A stretch of DNA of 41,593 bases from NCBI GenBank assembly GCA_024403135.1, contig JAKSSK010000009.1, forward strand, positions 1 through 41,593, read 5' to 3'. This document shows positions 1 through 7,555 of this stretch, in pieces. Source of the DNA: Clostridia bacterium. GTDB taxonomy: Bacteria; Bacillota; Clostridia; Peptostreptococcales; Anaerovoracaceae. The notes beneath the pieces were generated by a model. The model was not told where the DNA came from. It made no database searches and worked only from the letters and a program-made list of their open reading frames with translations. Each line of letters opens with the position of its first letter. Positions within the stretch are counted from its first letter, which is position 1. Position numbers and translations under genes: made by a program.

Positions 1-4
1 TATA

Positions 5-418
5 TTACAGTGCTACTTGTATGAACTCTGCGGTCTCGCCCGCTTCATCTCCTTCCCAGGTGATGTCAAGGCCTTCTCCTACTGTAAGAGTGCCTGTCTT
101 GTTTTCTCCCATTACCTCTGACTTAACCAGATCTCCAGTGTCGTCATATGTGTACTGCTGGCACTTGCAGTCAGTGTACTGAATCTTGTCTCCATCAAAG
201 GTTCCGCTAGCTTCCCACTCCAGTCCTTCTGATGCTGATGATGACCAGTGGATCAGAATGCTATATGTATCTCCTTCTGTCTTTTCAATGTCCATCATGG
301 CTCTTTGACTTATTTGATCTTCATAGTGACCAGTTAAGTCTGGCAGTTCCTTTGCTCCGCAAGCTGTCATTGCGATGCACATGATAAGTACTAATGCTCC
401 AACTAATATTTTCTTCAT
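5..418 (-). CDS. Small secreted lipoprotein, function unknown
   Basis: A 137-residue protein. It begins MKKILVGALVLIMCIAMTAC: two lysines, a hydrophobic stretch and a lipobox-like TAC, so Cys20 is the likely lipidated residue and the mature part sits outside the membrane. The rest is acidic and Thr/Gly-rich, with patterns such as LTGHYEDQ and GTFDGDKIQY that suggest a small beta-rich domain, but I do not recognise a family. The reading frame is open for 20 more codons upstream, inside the preceding gene; I chose this ATG because AAGGAG lies just before it and because the signal peptide starts there. It begins 1 nt after the FTR-like gene and is the last visible gene of the psu operon. No terminator is visible before the window edge. 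Confidence 0.75.
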   Translation of the reverse strand: MKKILVGALVLIMCIAMTACGAKELPDLTGHYEDQISQRAMMDIEKTEGDTYSILIHWSSSASEGLEWEASGTFDGDKIQYTDCKCQQYTYDDTGDLVKSEVMGENKTGTLTVGEGLDITWEGDEAGETAEFIQVAL

Positions 419-419
419 C

Positions 420-617
420 TTACTTCTCCTTGTAGTATAGCATGCAGTGGCAGTATCCTTCGAAGTCTGGATCCTCAATCTGGTCTCTAAACTGCTTACA
501 CATGCACTTAGTATCTTCAGATATTTTCATTACACAAGGGCAGTGGCCGTTCTTTGCCTTTAGCCCTTCCTTTACAATCCTTACTAATTCTTTGTCTTCG
601 TTTAATCTAATCTTCAT
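420..617 (-). CDS. Ferredoxin:thioredoxin reductase catalytic-subunit-like Fe-S protein
   Basis: A 65-residue protein with three Cys-X-Cys pairs: C26-P-C28, C38-M-C40 and C56-H-C58. The CPC...CxC...CHC order is the signature of the catalytic beta chain of ferredoxin:thioredoxin reductase, where four cysteines hold a 4Fe-4S cluster and the second Cys of CPC plus the last Cys of CHC form the redox-active disulfide. By analogy Cys28 and Cys58 would be the active pair. The spacing (9 and 15 residues) and the CMC in place of the second CPC differ from the plant/cyanobacterial pattern CPC-X16-CPC-X8-CHC, and the protein is much shorter than chloroplast FTR beta. No FTR alpha chain or thioredoxin gene is nearby. 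Its ATG overlaps the upstream stop codon by 4 nt, so it is probably translationally coupled. Its role in a pseudouridine operon is not evident. Confidence 0.7.
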   Translation of the reverse strand: MKIRLNEDKELVRIVKEGLKAKNGHCPCVMKISEDTKCMCKQFRDQIEDPDFEGYCHCMLYYKEK

Positions 618-946
618 TTCATGTACCTCCTTTTGAGTTTGCCGTGCCTTATTACGATCACCAGCGGCGGTACAAAAAGTCCCATGGAATATGGAATTAG
701 GATTAAGGTGCTTTCCTTAAACAGTAAGCCAACCAGCCAGGATAAGATGAACACTACCCCGTATATTATCCACATCTTACCGTGTTCCCTATTCCAGCCC
801 TCTACGTCAGTTAGTTCCTCTGCCTTTGGTGGCTCTACCCCCGTGTAAAAGCCTACAGGCTCCTTGCTCCTATACTGGTACACACCTATACCTATCATTA
901 CTACTGCGCAAAAGCCAAAGGCCATACCAGATATTATTGTTTCCAT
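614..946 (-). CDS. Small integral membrane protein, unknown function
   Basis: A 110-residue protein with an N-terminal membrane helix (about residues 5-23), a polar loop containing EPVGFYTGVEPP and EGWNREHGKMW, then two closely spaced hydrophobic helices (about 58-77 and 80-98) and a basic tail KLKRRYMK. I recognise this loop pattern from uncharacterised clostridial membrane proteins but cannot assign a function. The start codon lies 13 nt inside the end of the PnuC-like gene and its stop overlaps the next ATG, so it is embedded in the psu operon. Confidence 0.65.
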   Translation of the reverse strand: METIISGMAFGFCAVVMIGIGVYQYRSKEPVGFYTGVEPPKAEELTDVEGWNREHGKMWIIYGVVFILSWLVGLLFKESTLILIPYSMGLFVPPLVIVIRHGKLKRRYMK

Positions 947-1620
947 ACCTTCCTGTACTCCTTATTCCAGTTAATCAATCCTAGTATGTTCAGCACCACG
1001 AAGAATGCTGACTGAACTGCAAAGGTTATGGTCATGTTGCTCATCCAAATGGCAGCAAATGTAAAGCTATATGATAGCCATGCGTACCACTGCTGCTTGT
1101 ACCTCTTATTAGTCATGTAGATGGCCGATGCTGAGCAAACGGTGCTTAGTGAGTTTAAATATGGCACAGCTGATCCTATGATGGATAATATATACCCATA
1201 ACCTACCAGTACTACCACACCAATGGATAAAAGTCCTATCAGGTGTTTCTTATCTATTGAGTAGATTTCTAGGTCTTCCTCCTCGCCACCTACATCCAAG
1301 TTCTTCAGCCACTTAACCGATGAATATATGTACATTGGAAGGGCATATATTCCGTAAAGAATTGCCTCTCCGTACATGTGGCTTGTAAGGGAAACGTATG
1401 TGTAAAGGATGGCATAAATGACATACACAGGATATGTGAAGTGCCTACCTTTGTAGTTTAAGATTCCCGCTACGATGGATGTTAGGGATGTAATGAAGGT
1501 TAGTAACCAGCCCTTTTCTGCAGTGAATAGGGGCACTACCCCTACCATTAAGATGGCTACTATCAAAAGGGCGTAATCTACTTTTTTCCAGTTTTTAAAT
1601 GAATCTAGTATTATCTTCAA
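934..1620 (-). CDS. PnuC-family nucleoside/vitamin transporter, candidate pseudouridine permease
   Basis: A 228-residue polytopic membrane protein with about seven hydrophobic segments and the PnuC-like architecture (short N-terminus FKNWKKVDY, C-terminal segment QQWYAWLSYSFTFAAIWM and a charged end NWNKEYRKVWKQ). PnuC relatives are facilitators for nicotinamide riboside (PnuC), thiamine (PnuT), riboflavin (PnuX) or deoxyribonucleosides (PnuN); intracellular phosphorylation traps the substrate. Here the gene lies between psuG and a small membrane gene, in the same operon as a pseudouridine-type kinase and with no NadR or thiamine genes, which makes pseudouridine the likely substrate. That substrate is inference from context. 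The start is TTG, 8 nt after the psuG stop, preceded by AGGTAGG; no better ATG is present upstream. Confidence 0.7.
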   Translation of the reverse strand: MKIILDSFKNWKKVDYALLIVAILMVGVVPLFTAEKGWLLTFITSLTSIVAGILNYKGRHFTYPVYVIYAILYTYVSLTSHMYGEAILYGIYALPMYIYSSVKWLKNLDVGGEEEDLEIYSIDKKHLIGLLSIGVVVLVGYGYILSIIGSAVPYLNSLSTVCSASAIYMTNKRYKQQWYAWLSYSFTFAAIWMSNMTITFAVQSAFFVVLNILGLINWNKEYRKVWKQ

Positions 1621-1628
1621 AAGTCTAC

Positions 1629-2546
1629 CTACCTAAATTGTTTGGATAGCTCTACTGCTATCTGGGATGCTACTCTTGCATTGTTGTATGCAAGCTGTAA
1701 GTTTGATGCAAAGGATACTCCATCTGTGTAGTCCTTGATGTGGGCTAATAGGAATGGAGTTGTTGCCTTTCCTCTGATGCCTTCCTTCTTTGCTGCATCT
1801 AGAGCCTTGTTAATTACCTCTTCCATCTCATCGAAGTCCAGTTCATATTCTTCAGGAATTGGATTTCCTACTAAAGCTCCGCCTTCTAGGCCAAGCTCCC
1901 ACTTAGTTCTAAGAATGTCTGCAACTGTCTTTGCATCAGGTGCTTCGTAGTCTACCCCAAAGCCACTCTTTCTGCAGTAGAATGCAGGAAAGTCCTTAGT
2001 CTTGTATCCGATTACTGGTACTCCCATTGTCTCTAAGTATTCAAGGGTTAGGCCGATGTCTAGAAGTGACTTAGCTCCAGCTCCCACTACGCATACTGGT
2101 GTGTGAGCAAGTTCCTGAAGGTCTGCTGAGATATCCATTGTCTCAGTTGCTCCTCTATGCACTCCGCCTATTCCGCCTGTTGCAAAGATTCTAATTCCTG
2201 CCATTGCAGCTATCATCATGGTTGTTGCTACTGTAGTTGCTCCAGTCTGTCCTGTTGCAAGATATACGGCTACGTCTCTTCTTGAAACCTTGCCAACACC
2301 TTCAGCTTTACACATGATCTCAAGCTCTTCCTTAGTAAGGCCTACCTTTAGCTTACCTCCGATGATTGCAGTTGTTGCTGGAATTGCTCCTTCTCCTCTA
2401 ACAATTTCCTCTACCTTGCTGGCAAATTCCACGTTTTCAGGATAAGGCATTCCGTGGCTTAATATTGTGGATTCAAGTGCTACCACTGGCTTACCAGCCT
2501 TAATAGCCTGTTCAATTTCTGGTGTAATAGATAAATACTTATTCAT
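1629..2546 (-). CDS. psuG: Pseudouridine-5'-phosphate glycosidase
   Basis: A 305-residue protein, the normal length of PsuG. It breaks the C-C glycosidic bond of pseudouridine 5'-phosphate to give uracil and ribose 5-phosphate in the cytoplasm. Family signatures are clear: ALESTILSHGMPYPENVEFA with Glu25, RRDVAVYLATGQTGATTVATT, TGGIGGVHRGA, TMDISADL with the Asp that serves the metal site, and AGAKSLLDIGLTLEYLET, in which Lys159 corresponds to the lysine that forms the Schiff-base intermediate in E. coli PsuG. It overlaps the upstream kinase gene by 8 nt, so the two steps of pseudouridine degradation (phosphorylation, then cleavage) are co-translated. Confidence 0.96.
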   Translation of the reverse strand: MNKYLSITPEIEQAIKAGKPVVALESTILSHGMPYPENVEFASKVEEIVRGEGAIPATTAIIGGKLKVGLTKEELEIMCKAEGVGKVSRRDVAVYLATGQTGATTVATTMMIAAMAGIRIFATGGIGGVHRGATETMDISADLQELAHTPVCVVGAGAKSLLDIGLTLEYLETMGVPVIGYKTKDFPAFYCRKSGFGVDYEAPDAKTVADILRTKWELGLEGGALVGNPIPEEYELDFDEMEEVINKALDAAKKEGIRGKATTPFLLAHIKDYTDGVSFASNLQLAYNNARVASQIAVELSKQFR

Positions 2547-3645
2547 GTTTTCTCTCCTTTATCATTCGGTTAATGTATTCTACACTCATTTCTGGGTTAA
2601 TAGTCTTTTCACTTTGCACCGCCACAAGGCCTGCGCCTAGGGCGATGTCTATGGTCTTATCCACGTCGTATCCGTGCATGAAGCTATGAATTACTCCTGC
2701 CATAAAGGAGTCTCCTGCTCCTGAGGCGTTGGCCATCTTCTCTATTGGCTTAAACTTCCTTCTAATGACGTTTCCATCACTATCCATGTAGAAGCAGCCG
2801 TCCTTACCTCTAGATACGAATACCCTTTTCACTCCTCGTTCAATCAGAATCTGGGCTGCCTTTTCGTAGTCCTTTTCCTTTTTGATCTCCATTCCTGCCA
2901 GGATTCCTAGCTCCATCTCATTAGGCTTTATGGTATGGAAGTTTCCTACTAGCGGCTCAATTACCTTGGCATAGGCTGTTGAAACAGGATCCATGAAAAG
3001 TGGAGTGTCTGCTTCCTTGCAAAGCTTCACAATCTCTTCCATCTCCTCAAAGGTTAGGCTTGGATCTATGGTTACCACCTTGGCGTTCTTGATAAGCCCC
3101 ATCTTGCTTCTAAGATATGAAAGTGGTAGCTGCTTTAGCACCCTCATATCCGACAAGGCCACTAACATGTCTCCCTTTTCATCAAGGATGGTCATGTATG
3201 TGCTGGAGGCGTGACCCTCTGCCACATAGATATTGCTTATATCTATACCTGCCTCTTTGCTATCCTTCTTGATCTTTTCTCCGTAAACGTCTGAGCCAAC
3301 TGCTGTGATAAGCTTGGCATCGTTACCTAGCCTTGCCAGGTTCTCGCACACGTTTCTGGTTACTCCACCTGTGGAGGAATTCATAAAGCCTGGATTGGAG
3401 TCTCTCATCACTATGCCGGCCTTGCTCCTTCCGTGGATGTCCACGTTGGCAGCTCCTATGCCCAGCACATATTCAGAGTCCTTTACGATGTATCCCTTTC
3501 CCAGGATGTATCCCTTCTTCTGCATGTTGGCGATGTGAACTGCAACGGAGCTTCTAGCGATGTTCAGCCTATCCGCAATTTCGCTTTGCTCTATGGAAGG
3601 ATTCTCTTTAATTATTTCAAATATTTCTAATTCTCTCTCTGTCAT
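2539..3645 (-). CDS. psuK: Pseudouridine kinase (PfkB family) with N-terminal winged-helix domain
   Basis: A 368-residue fusion. Residues 1-55 form a winged helix-turn-helix (EIIKENPSIEQSEIADRLNI, then a wing ending GKGYIVKD). Residues 60-360 are a PfkB/ribokinase-type kinase with GGVTRNVCENLARLG (first PfkB signature) and NASGAGDSFMAGVIHSF (second signature, with the catalytic Asp of GAGD). The Asn at the start of the second signature, instead of the usual Asp, resembles E. coli PsuK (NVTGAGD). The layout equals that of E. coli YeiI-type proteins. With psuG directly downstream, pseudouridine to pseudouridine 5'-phosphate is the expected reaction. The HTH could let the kinase sense substrate and control its own operon; a palindrome lies directly upstream. 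It is the first gene of the operon. Confidence 0.9.
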   Translation of the reverse strand: MTERELEIFEIIKENPSIEQSEIADRLNIARSSVAVHIANMQKKGYILGKGYIVKDSEYVLGIGAANVDIHGRSKAGIVMRDSNPGFMNSSTGGVTRNVCENLARLGNDAKLITAVGSDVYGEKIKKDSKEAGIDISNIYVAEGHASSTYMTILDEKGDMLVALSDMRVLKQLPLSYLRSKMGLIKNAKVVTIDPSLTFEEMEEIVKLCKEADTPLFMDPVSTAYAKVIEPLVGNFHTIKPNEMELGILAGMEIKKEKDYEKAAQILIERGVKRVFVSRGKDGCFYMDSDGNVIRRKFKPIEKMANASGAGDSFMAGVIHSFMHGYDVDKTIDIALGAGLVAVQSEKTINPEMSVEYINRMIKERKHE

Positions 3646-3656
3646 ATTTCCACCAA

Positions 3657-3711
3657 ATGTTTATATCTCTAAACATAAGTTTATATTACACCAAAGCTAA
3701 GGAATTGTCAA
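3657..3711 (-). promoter_or_regulatory. psu operon promoter with palindromic operator
   Basis: On the minus strand, TTGACA (3711-3706) and TAATAT (3688-3683) are separated by exactly 17 nt, a near-consensus sigma-A promoter. Just downstream, between the -10 box and the start codon, lies a perfect inverted repeat ATGTTTA-6nt-TAAACAT (3657-3676), overlapped by a second short palindrome AAAC-ATAA-GTTT (3671-3682). A regulator bound here would block initiation. The winged-helix domain of the kinase encoded directly downstream is the obvious candidate (inference). Confidence 0.75.
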
Positions 3712-3744
3712 AGGATGTCTACGGCAAGTGGTCTAAAGCTAAAA

Positions 3745-3770
3745 AGAGGACGGCTAAGCCGTCCTTTTCT
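3745..3770 (-). terminator. Intrinsic terminator (bidirectional shape) after the metal-export operon
   Basis: Stem AGGACGGCT / AGCCGTCCT (3747-3765) is flanked by AAAAAG on the left and TTTTCT on the right, so it gives a T-run in the minus direction, after the EamA transporter gene, and also on the plus strand. Confidence 0.85.
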
Positions 3771-3774
3771 AACT

Positions 3775-4653
3775 TTATCTTTTCTTTTCCCAGTCTATCT
3801 CTACATTTAATATTGCAACAAGTACCAGCGCTCCCCCTATTAGCACCATCTTTGTCATAGGCTCGTATCCAAGGCCTATACTCATGGCGCAAGCAAATAC
3901 GCTTTCCATGCTGTAGATTATTGCAGCCTTGCTTGGCTCTACGTACTTTTGAGCGTAGGCCTGAACTACGGAAGATACCAGTGTTCCGAATATTACCATA
4001 AGTAGCACCGGCTTTGCCATAGCAAGAAGCATAGGAACGTCAATGTTAAAGCCTCCTGTAAGAAGAGCATGGATTGACGATTCCACCAGCACAGTGATCC
4101 AAGGCACCATGTTTGCTACCCCTACCGACATATGGCTCACCATGTGGGATAGGAACAGTATCTGAGCGCAAAGCATGAAGGCTCCAAGGACGGATAATCC
4201 GTTACCCAGGTTGATAGTAAGGGTCTCTCCTGGGGTCATATTAAGTAGATATATTCCTGCCAGAGCAAAGACTACGGATATGTATATCTTCTTGTTGATC
4301 TTAGTCTTAAAGAATATTCTGGTTGCAAATGGCACAATTACCACGTATGCCGCAAAGAGGAATGCCATGCATGATGGAGTGGTGTACTTTATTGCCACAA
4401 CCTGAAGATAGCTTATGGCGTAGTACAATGTTCCCATGGCTACGCACTCAATCAGGCTGATCCTATCTACGCTCTTAAGAGACTTTCCTAGGAACGGAAA
4501 GGCTATTAAGATGGTCAGGCCGTACCTTATTGCATTGTATCCAGATATGGGCATGTTTACCTGGGCTATATCGTCGCACCAAAGATAGGTCATTCCCCAG
4601 CAGAAGGTGGCGATAAGCAGTAAAAACTCCATAAAGTGTTTGCTCTTCTTCAT
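3775..4653 (-). CDS. EamA/DMT-family transporter
   Basis: A 292-residue protein with ten hydrophobic segments arranged as two five-helix halves, typical of the drug/metabolite transporter superfamily. The N-terminal half opens with FLLLIATFCWGMTYLW, the classic EamA entry helix, and the second half carries YVEPSKAAIIYSMESVFA, the family's helix-eight region. The substrate cannot be told from sequence. Its ATG overlaps the stop of the hotdog thioesterase gene (TAATG), so it is translationally coupled and is the last gene of the ArsR-type operon. Confidence 0.9.
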   Translation of the reverse strand: MKKSKHFMEFLLLIATFCWGMTYLWCDDIAQVNMPISGYNAIRYGLTILIAFPFLGKSLKSVDRISLIECVAMGTLYYAISYLQVVAIKYTTPSCMAFLFAAYVVIVPFATRIFFKTKINKKIYISVVFALAGIYLLNMTPGETLTINLGNGLSVLGAFMLCAQILFLSHMVSHMSVGVANMVPWITVLVESSIHALLTGGFNIDVPMLLAMAKPVLLMVIFGTLVSSVVQAYAQKYVEPSKAAIIYSMESVFACAMSIGLGYEPMTKMVLIGGALVLVAILNVEIDWEKKR

Positions 4654-5078
4654 TATACAGTCTTCATAAATCCCGCTATGGAAGTAGCTACTAGCTTTCC
4701 AGTTTCAGCATCTATGAACTTACCCTCCATTCTCATAGTTCTCTTTCCTATTAATCCGTATGTAATCTGGATAATATACCTATCCCCTAGAGCAGGTCTA
4801 AGGAAGTGTATGGTAAAATCCGCAGTGGTTACATAGTTGTTCTCCAAGGTTACGGATGTTGTACCCATAGCTGTATCAATTGCTGTCGCTATTACTCCGC
4901 CGTGAATATCTCCGTAAGGGTTTCTCATCCAGTCAGCAGCATCAAATGAGTACCTTACAGTGTCATTTTCAAGGTCAGCATCTAAGAACTTTAGATCTAT
5001 CTGTCCAATTATTGTTCTTGGATCCTCTTTTCCCTTTTCAATCTTCGCTTTTAATTTTTCAATATCTAAGTTTAACAT
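4653..5078 (-). CDS. Hotdog-fold acyl-CoA thioesterase (PaaI type)
   Basis: A 141-residue single hotdog domain. The segment NPYGDIHGGVIATAIDTAMG holds the HGG-containing turn and long helix of PaaI/YdiI-type thioesterases, followed by TTADFTIHFLRPA, the conserved beta strand at the dimer interface. These enzymes hydrolyse acyl-CoA thioesters in the cytoplasm; the acyl group is not predictable. It begins 2 nt after the ATPase stop, which places a thioesterase in a metal-resistance operon with no obvious biochemical reason. Confidence 0.85.
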   Translation of the reverse strand: MLNLDIEKLKAKIEKGKEDPRTIIGQIDLKFLDADLENDTVRYSFDAADWMRNPYGDIHGGVIATAIDTAMGTTSVTLENNYVTTADFTIHFLRPALGDRYIIQITYGLIGKRTMRMEGKFIDAETGKLVATSIAGFMKTV

Positions 5079-5080
5079 AT

Positions 5081-6943
5081 CTACCTCATAGCTCTAGTTG
5101 CGTTAATTACCGCTATTATCATTACACCTACGTCGGCAAATATTGCCATCCACATGTTAGCAATGCCTATTGCTCCTAATAGAAGGCAAGCGAATTTAAC
5201 CAGTAGTGCGAATACTATGTTTTCCTTTACTATCCTTATGGTCTTTTTGGAAATCTGCATTGCAAGGGCAATCTTCTTTGGATTATCGTCCATCAGGACT
5301 ACATCTGCAGCCTCTATTGCAGCATCCTGGCCTAGTGCGCCCATGGCTATTCCCACATCGCTTCTAGCAAGTACTGGTGCGTCGTTTATTCCGTCACCTA
5401 CAAAGGCCACCAGTTCCTTTTCTCCTGCAGCTTCAATGAAGTCTTCCATTCTATCCACCTTGTCCTGTGGAAGGAGATTGGATAAAGCACCATCAAGGCC
5501 AAGCTCATCCTTAACCTTAAGGGCTGCCTCCTTGGAGTCTCCTGTAAGCATGAACACTTTCTTTATGCCCTGCTTTTTCATCTGGACTACAGCTTCCTTT
5601 GCCTCCTCCTTTATTTCATCTGCTATGACAATCTTTCCTGCAAGATTTCCATCTATATTAACGTACACGGTAGTTCCAAGGGATTGCTCACTTAATCCTA
5701 CCATGCTCATATTTCCTGCCATGATGAGTCTATCGTTAACTCTTGCTTTAATGCCCTTTCCAGGTACATCTTCAATTTCCTTAACTTTCGCTAAGTCTAA
5801 AGGCTTCCCATAAGCTTCCTTTATGCTAAGTCCTATTGGATGGTTTGATCCAATTTCAGCATAGGCTGCCATTTCAAGCACTTCTTCCTTTGTATATCCA
5901 CTTTCTGCAAAAATTTCCTGCACTTTAAAGACACCCTTTGTTAAGGTTCCAGTCTTATCCATTACCATGTATTTAACCTTTGAAAGGTTTTCAAGGTAGT
6001 TTGACCCCTTAACCAGTATTCCCTTTGATGATGCGCTTCCTATGCCTGCAAAAAAGCTTAGTGGAATTGAAATTACCAGTGCGCAAGGGCATGAGATAAC
6101 TAGAAATGTTAAAGCTCTAATTCCCCACGTTTCCCATGATCCCAGGGAAAGAAGTGGTGGGATAACTGCAAGTGCAATTGCAGCAAAGCATACGGCAGGG
6201 GTATACACCCTGGCAAATCTAGTGATGAAGTTCTCAGACTTTGCCTTGTTCATTGCTGAGCTTTCAACTAGCTCAAGTATCTTAGTTGCCGTAGATTCCT
6301 CAAATTCCTTGGTGGTCTTAATGGTGATTAGACCATTCATATTGATGCATCCAGATAAAACTTCATCTCCAGATGAAACATCCCTTGGCAGGCTTTCTCC
6401 AGTAAGAGCGCTGGTGTTGATAGACGAACTTCCTTCTACCACCACTCCATCAAGAGGTATTCTCTCTCCAGGATATATTAGAATTTCGTTTCCTATCTCA
6501 ACCTCATCTGGATCAACCTTGCTTACTTCACCATCTACTAAAAGGTTGGCATACTCTGGCATGATGTCCATAAGATTTGAAATGCTCTGCCTTGACTTTC
6601 CGATGGCGATGCTCTGAAACAGCTCTCCGATCTGGTAGAAAACCATTACAGCAACACCTTCCACCATCTCACCTAGGCCAAAGGCTCCTCCCGTTGCAAT
6701 GACCATCAAAAGGTTTTCATCGAAAAACTGGCCGTGGATGTAAAGGCTCCTAAAGGCCTTCCTGCAGACGTCTCCCCCTGCAACAAAGTACGGGATTAGG
6801 TATAGCCAATCCAGTATGGCATGTAGTATTACATCATCTATACTGCGAAGCACGAAAAATATTACGATGGTAAGTACTATGGCAATGGCTATCTTGTATA
6901 TGGTTTTCTTTTGCTTTTTATTCAAAGAATATTTCACAGTCAT
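5081..6943 (-). CDS. Zn/Cd/Pb-exporting P1B-type ATPase lacking its own metal-binding domain
   Basis: A 620-residue heavy-metal ATPase. Visible landmarks: TGES (181-184, actuator), CPC (285-287) in the transport helix, DKTGTLT with the phosphorylated Asp329, the SNHPIGLS motif, GDGINDAP, and Asp604 in the last helix (ADVGVMIIAVINATR). The CPC plus this last-helix Asp is the pattern of the Zn/Cd/Pb subgroup (ZntA/CadA), not of copper pumps. The usual N-terminal HMA domain is absent and is encoded by the small gene that overlaps its start by 26 nt. Regulation by the upstream ArsR-type repressor with a zinc-type alpha5 site fits zinc or cadmium efflux. Confidence 0.93.
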   Translation of the reverse strand: MTVKYSLNKKQKKTIYKIAIAIVLTIVIFFVLRSIDDVILHAILDWLYLIPYFVAGGDVCRKAFRSLYIHGQFFDENLLMVIATGGAFGLGEMVEGVAVMVFYQIGELFQSIAIGKSRQSISNLMDIMPEYANLLVDGEVSKVDPDEVEIGNEILIYPGERIPLDGVVVEGSSSINTSALTGESLPRDVSSGDEVLSGCINMNGLITIKTTKEFEESTATKILELVESSAMNKAKSENFITRFARVYTPAVCFAAIALAVIPPLLSLGSWETWGIRALTFLVISCPCALVISIPLSFFAGIGSASSKGILVKGSNYLENLSKVKYMVMDKTGTLTKGVFKVQEIFAESGYTKEEVLEMAAYAEIGSNHPIGLSIKEAYGKPLDLAKVKEIEDVPGKGIKARVNDRLIMAGNMSMVGLSEQSLGTTVYVNIDGNLAGKIVIADEIKEEAKEAVVQMKKQGIKKVFMLTGDSKEAALKVKDELGLDGALSNLLPQDKVDRMEDFIEAAGEKELVAFVGDGINDAPVLARSDVGIAMGALGQDAAIEAADVVLMDDNPKKIALAMQISKKTIRIVKENIVFALLVKFACLLLGAIGIANMWMAIFADVGVMIIAVINATRAMR

Positions 6944-7139
6944 CTTCTACCTTCTTGCAGTTCTTAAGGGCAGCAGTCATTACTTCCTTTTCGTCTACGC
7001 CCTCTTCAAATTCTACCTTTAGCTTTAAAGTCATGAAGCTTACTACAGCATCCTTAACTCCAGCTGTCTTCTTTACCTGTTCTTCCATCTTTGCTGCACA
7101 GTTTGCGCAGTCTACGTCAATCTTGTATGTCTTCTTCAT
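6918..7139 (-). CDS. Free-standing HMA domain protein (metallochaperone-like)
   Basis: A 73-residue heavy-metal-associated domain beginning MKKTYKIDVDCANCAAKMEE. The CANC motif is the metal-binding CxxC loop. The length equals one ferredoxin-like HMA domain. It sits between the arsR-type gene (1 nt gap) and the P-type ATPase gene, whose ATG lies 26 nt inside its 3' end in another frame. The domain normally fused to such ATPases is therefore separate here, and would deliver metal to the pump as a CopZ-like chaperone. The acidic end (DDCEIFFE) contains an extra Cys. The open frame extends 11 codons further upstream, but the start next to the repressor stop is far better placed. Confidence 0.85.
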   Translation of the reverse strand: MKKTYKIDVDCANCAAKMEEQVKKTAGVKDAVVSFMTLKLKVEFEEGVDEKEVMTAALKNCKKVEDDCEIFFE

Positions 7140-7140
7140 C

Positions 7141-7416
7141 TTATTCCTCCACGTGCTGTAATCCCATGGCAAGTATCATCCTAACATGCTCGTCATCTAG
7201 GGAGTAAAATATGGTTTTACCTTCTCTTCTATTCTTTACTAACTTTGCGTCCTTCAAAGTCCTAAGCTGATGGCTAACTAGGGACTGAGATAAGCCTAGG
7301 CTACCTGCAATATCTCCTACGCACAGTTCATCATCCATAAGGCTGTAAAGTATCCTTATTCTATTGGAGTCTCCTAGAACCTTGTATAGCTCTGCAAGTT
7401 CATATGTATGATCCAT
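7141..7416 (-). CDS. ArsR/SmtB-family zinc-type metal sensor repressor
   Basis: A 91-residue winged-helix protein. The recognition helix region is LGLSQSLVSHQLRTLKDAKLV. The C-terminal helix carries D75-x-H77-x10-H88-x2-E91, which matches the alpha5 zinc/cobalt site of SmtB and CzrA (D-x-H-x10-H-x2-E/H). The alpha3 region reads ELCVGD, with only one of the two cysteines used by CadC/CmtR-type sensors, so a pure alpha5 sensor is likely. Metal binding would release it from the operator upstream and turn on the ATPase operon, in which it is the first gene. Confidence 0.93.
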   Translation of the reverse strand: MDHTYELAELYKVLGDSNRIRILYSLMDDELCVGDIAGSLGLSQSLVSHQLRTLKDAKLVKNRREGKTIFYSLDDEHVRMILAMGLQHVEE

Positions 7417-7430
7417 CTTCTTCTCCTCGT

Positions 7431-7489
7431 ATTATATATGTTCATATGTTCATATGTTCATATTACCCCATATTTATGTTATTAATCAA
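7431..7489 (-). promoter_or_regulatory. Metal-operon promoter with three TTCATATG-type repeats
   Basis: Upstream of the ArsR-type gene the sequence TTCATATG occurs twice in tandem, followed by TTCATATT (7441-7464), with an 8-nt period. This half-site (ATATGAAC on the other strand) is the one used by ArsR/CzrA-type repressors, though here it is directly repeated and not one simple inverted pair. On the minus strand TTGATT (7489-7484), 18 nt, TAATAT (7465-7460) would place the repeats directly over the transcription start; a second possible -10, TATAAT, is at 7436-7431. Confidence 0.65.
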
Positions 7490-7555
7490 TAAATTTCTAT
7501 ACAAAAAATGTACAAAATGTTCAAAAAATGTATTTTCAAATGGAATTAGGTTTGG

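Noticed and set aside
6042..6617. Long plus-strand frame of 191 codons opposite the P-type ATPase gene
   Set aside because: Composition is that of an antisense shadow of a conserved gene, with no ribosome site.
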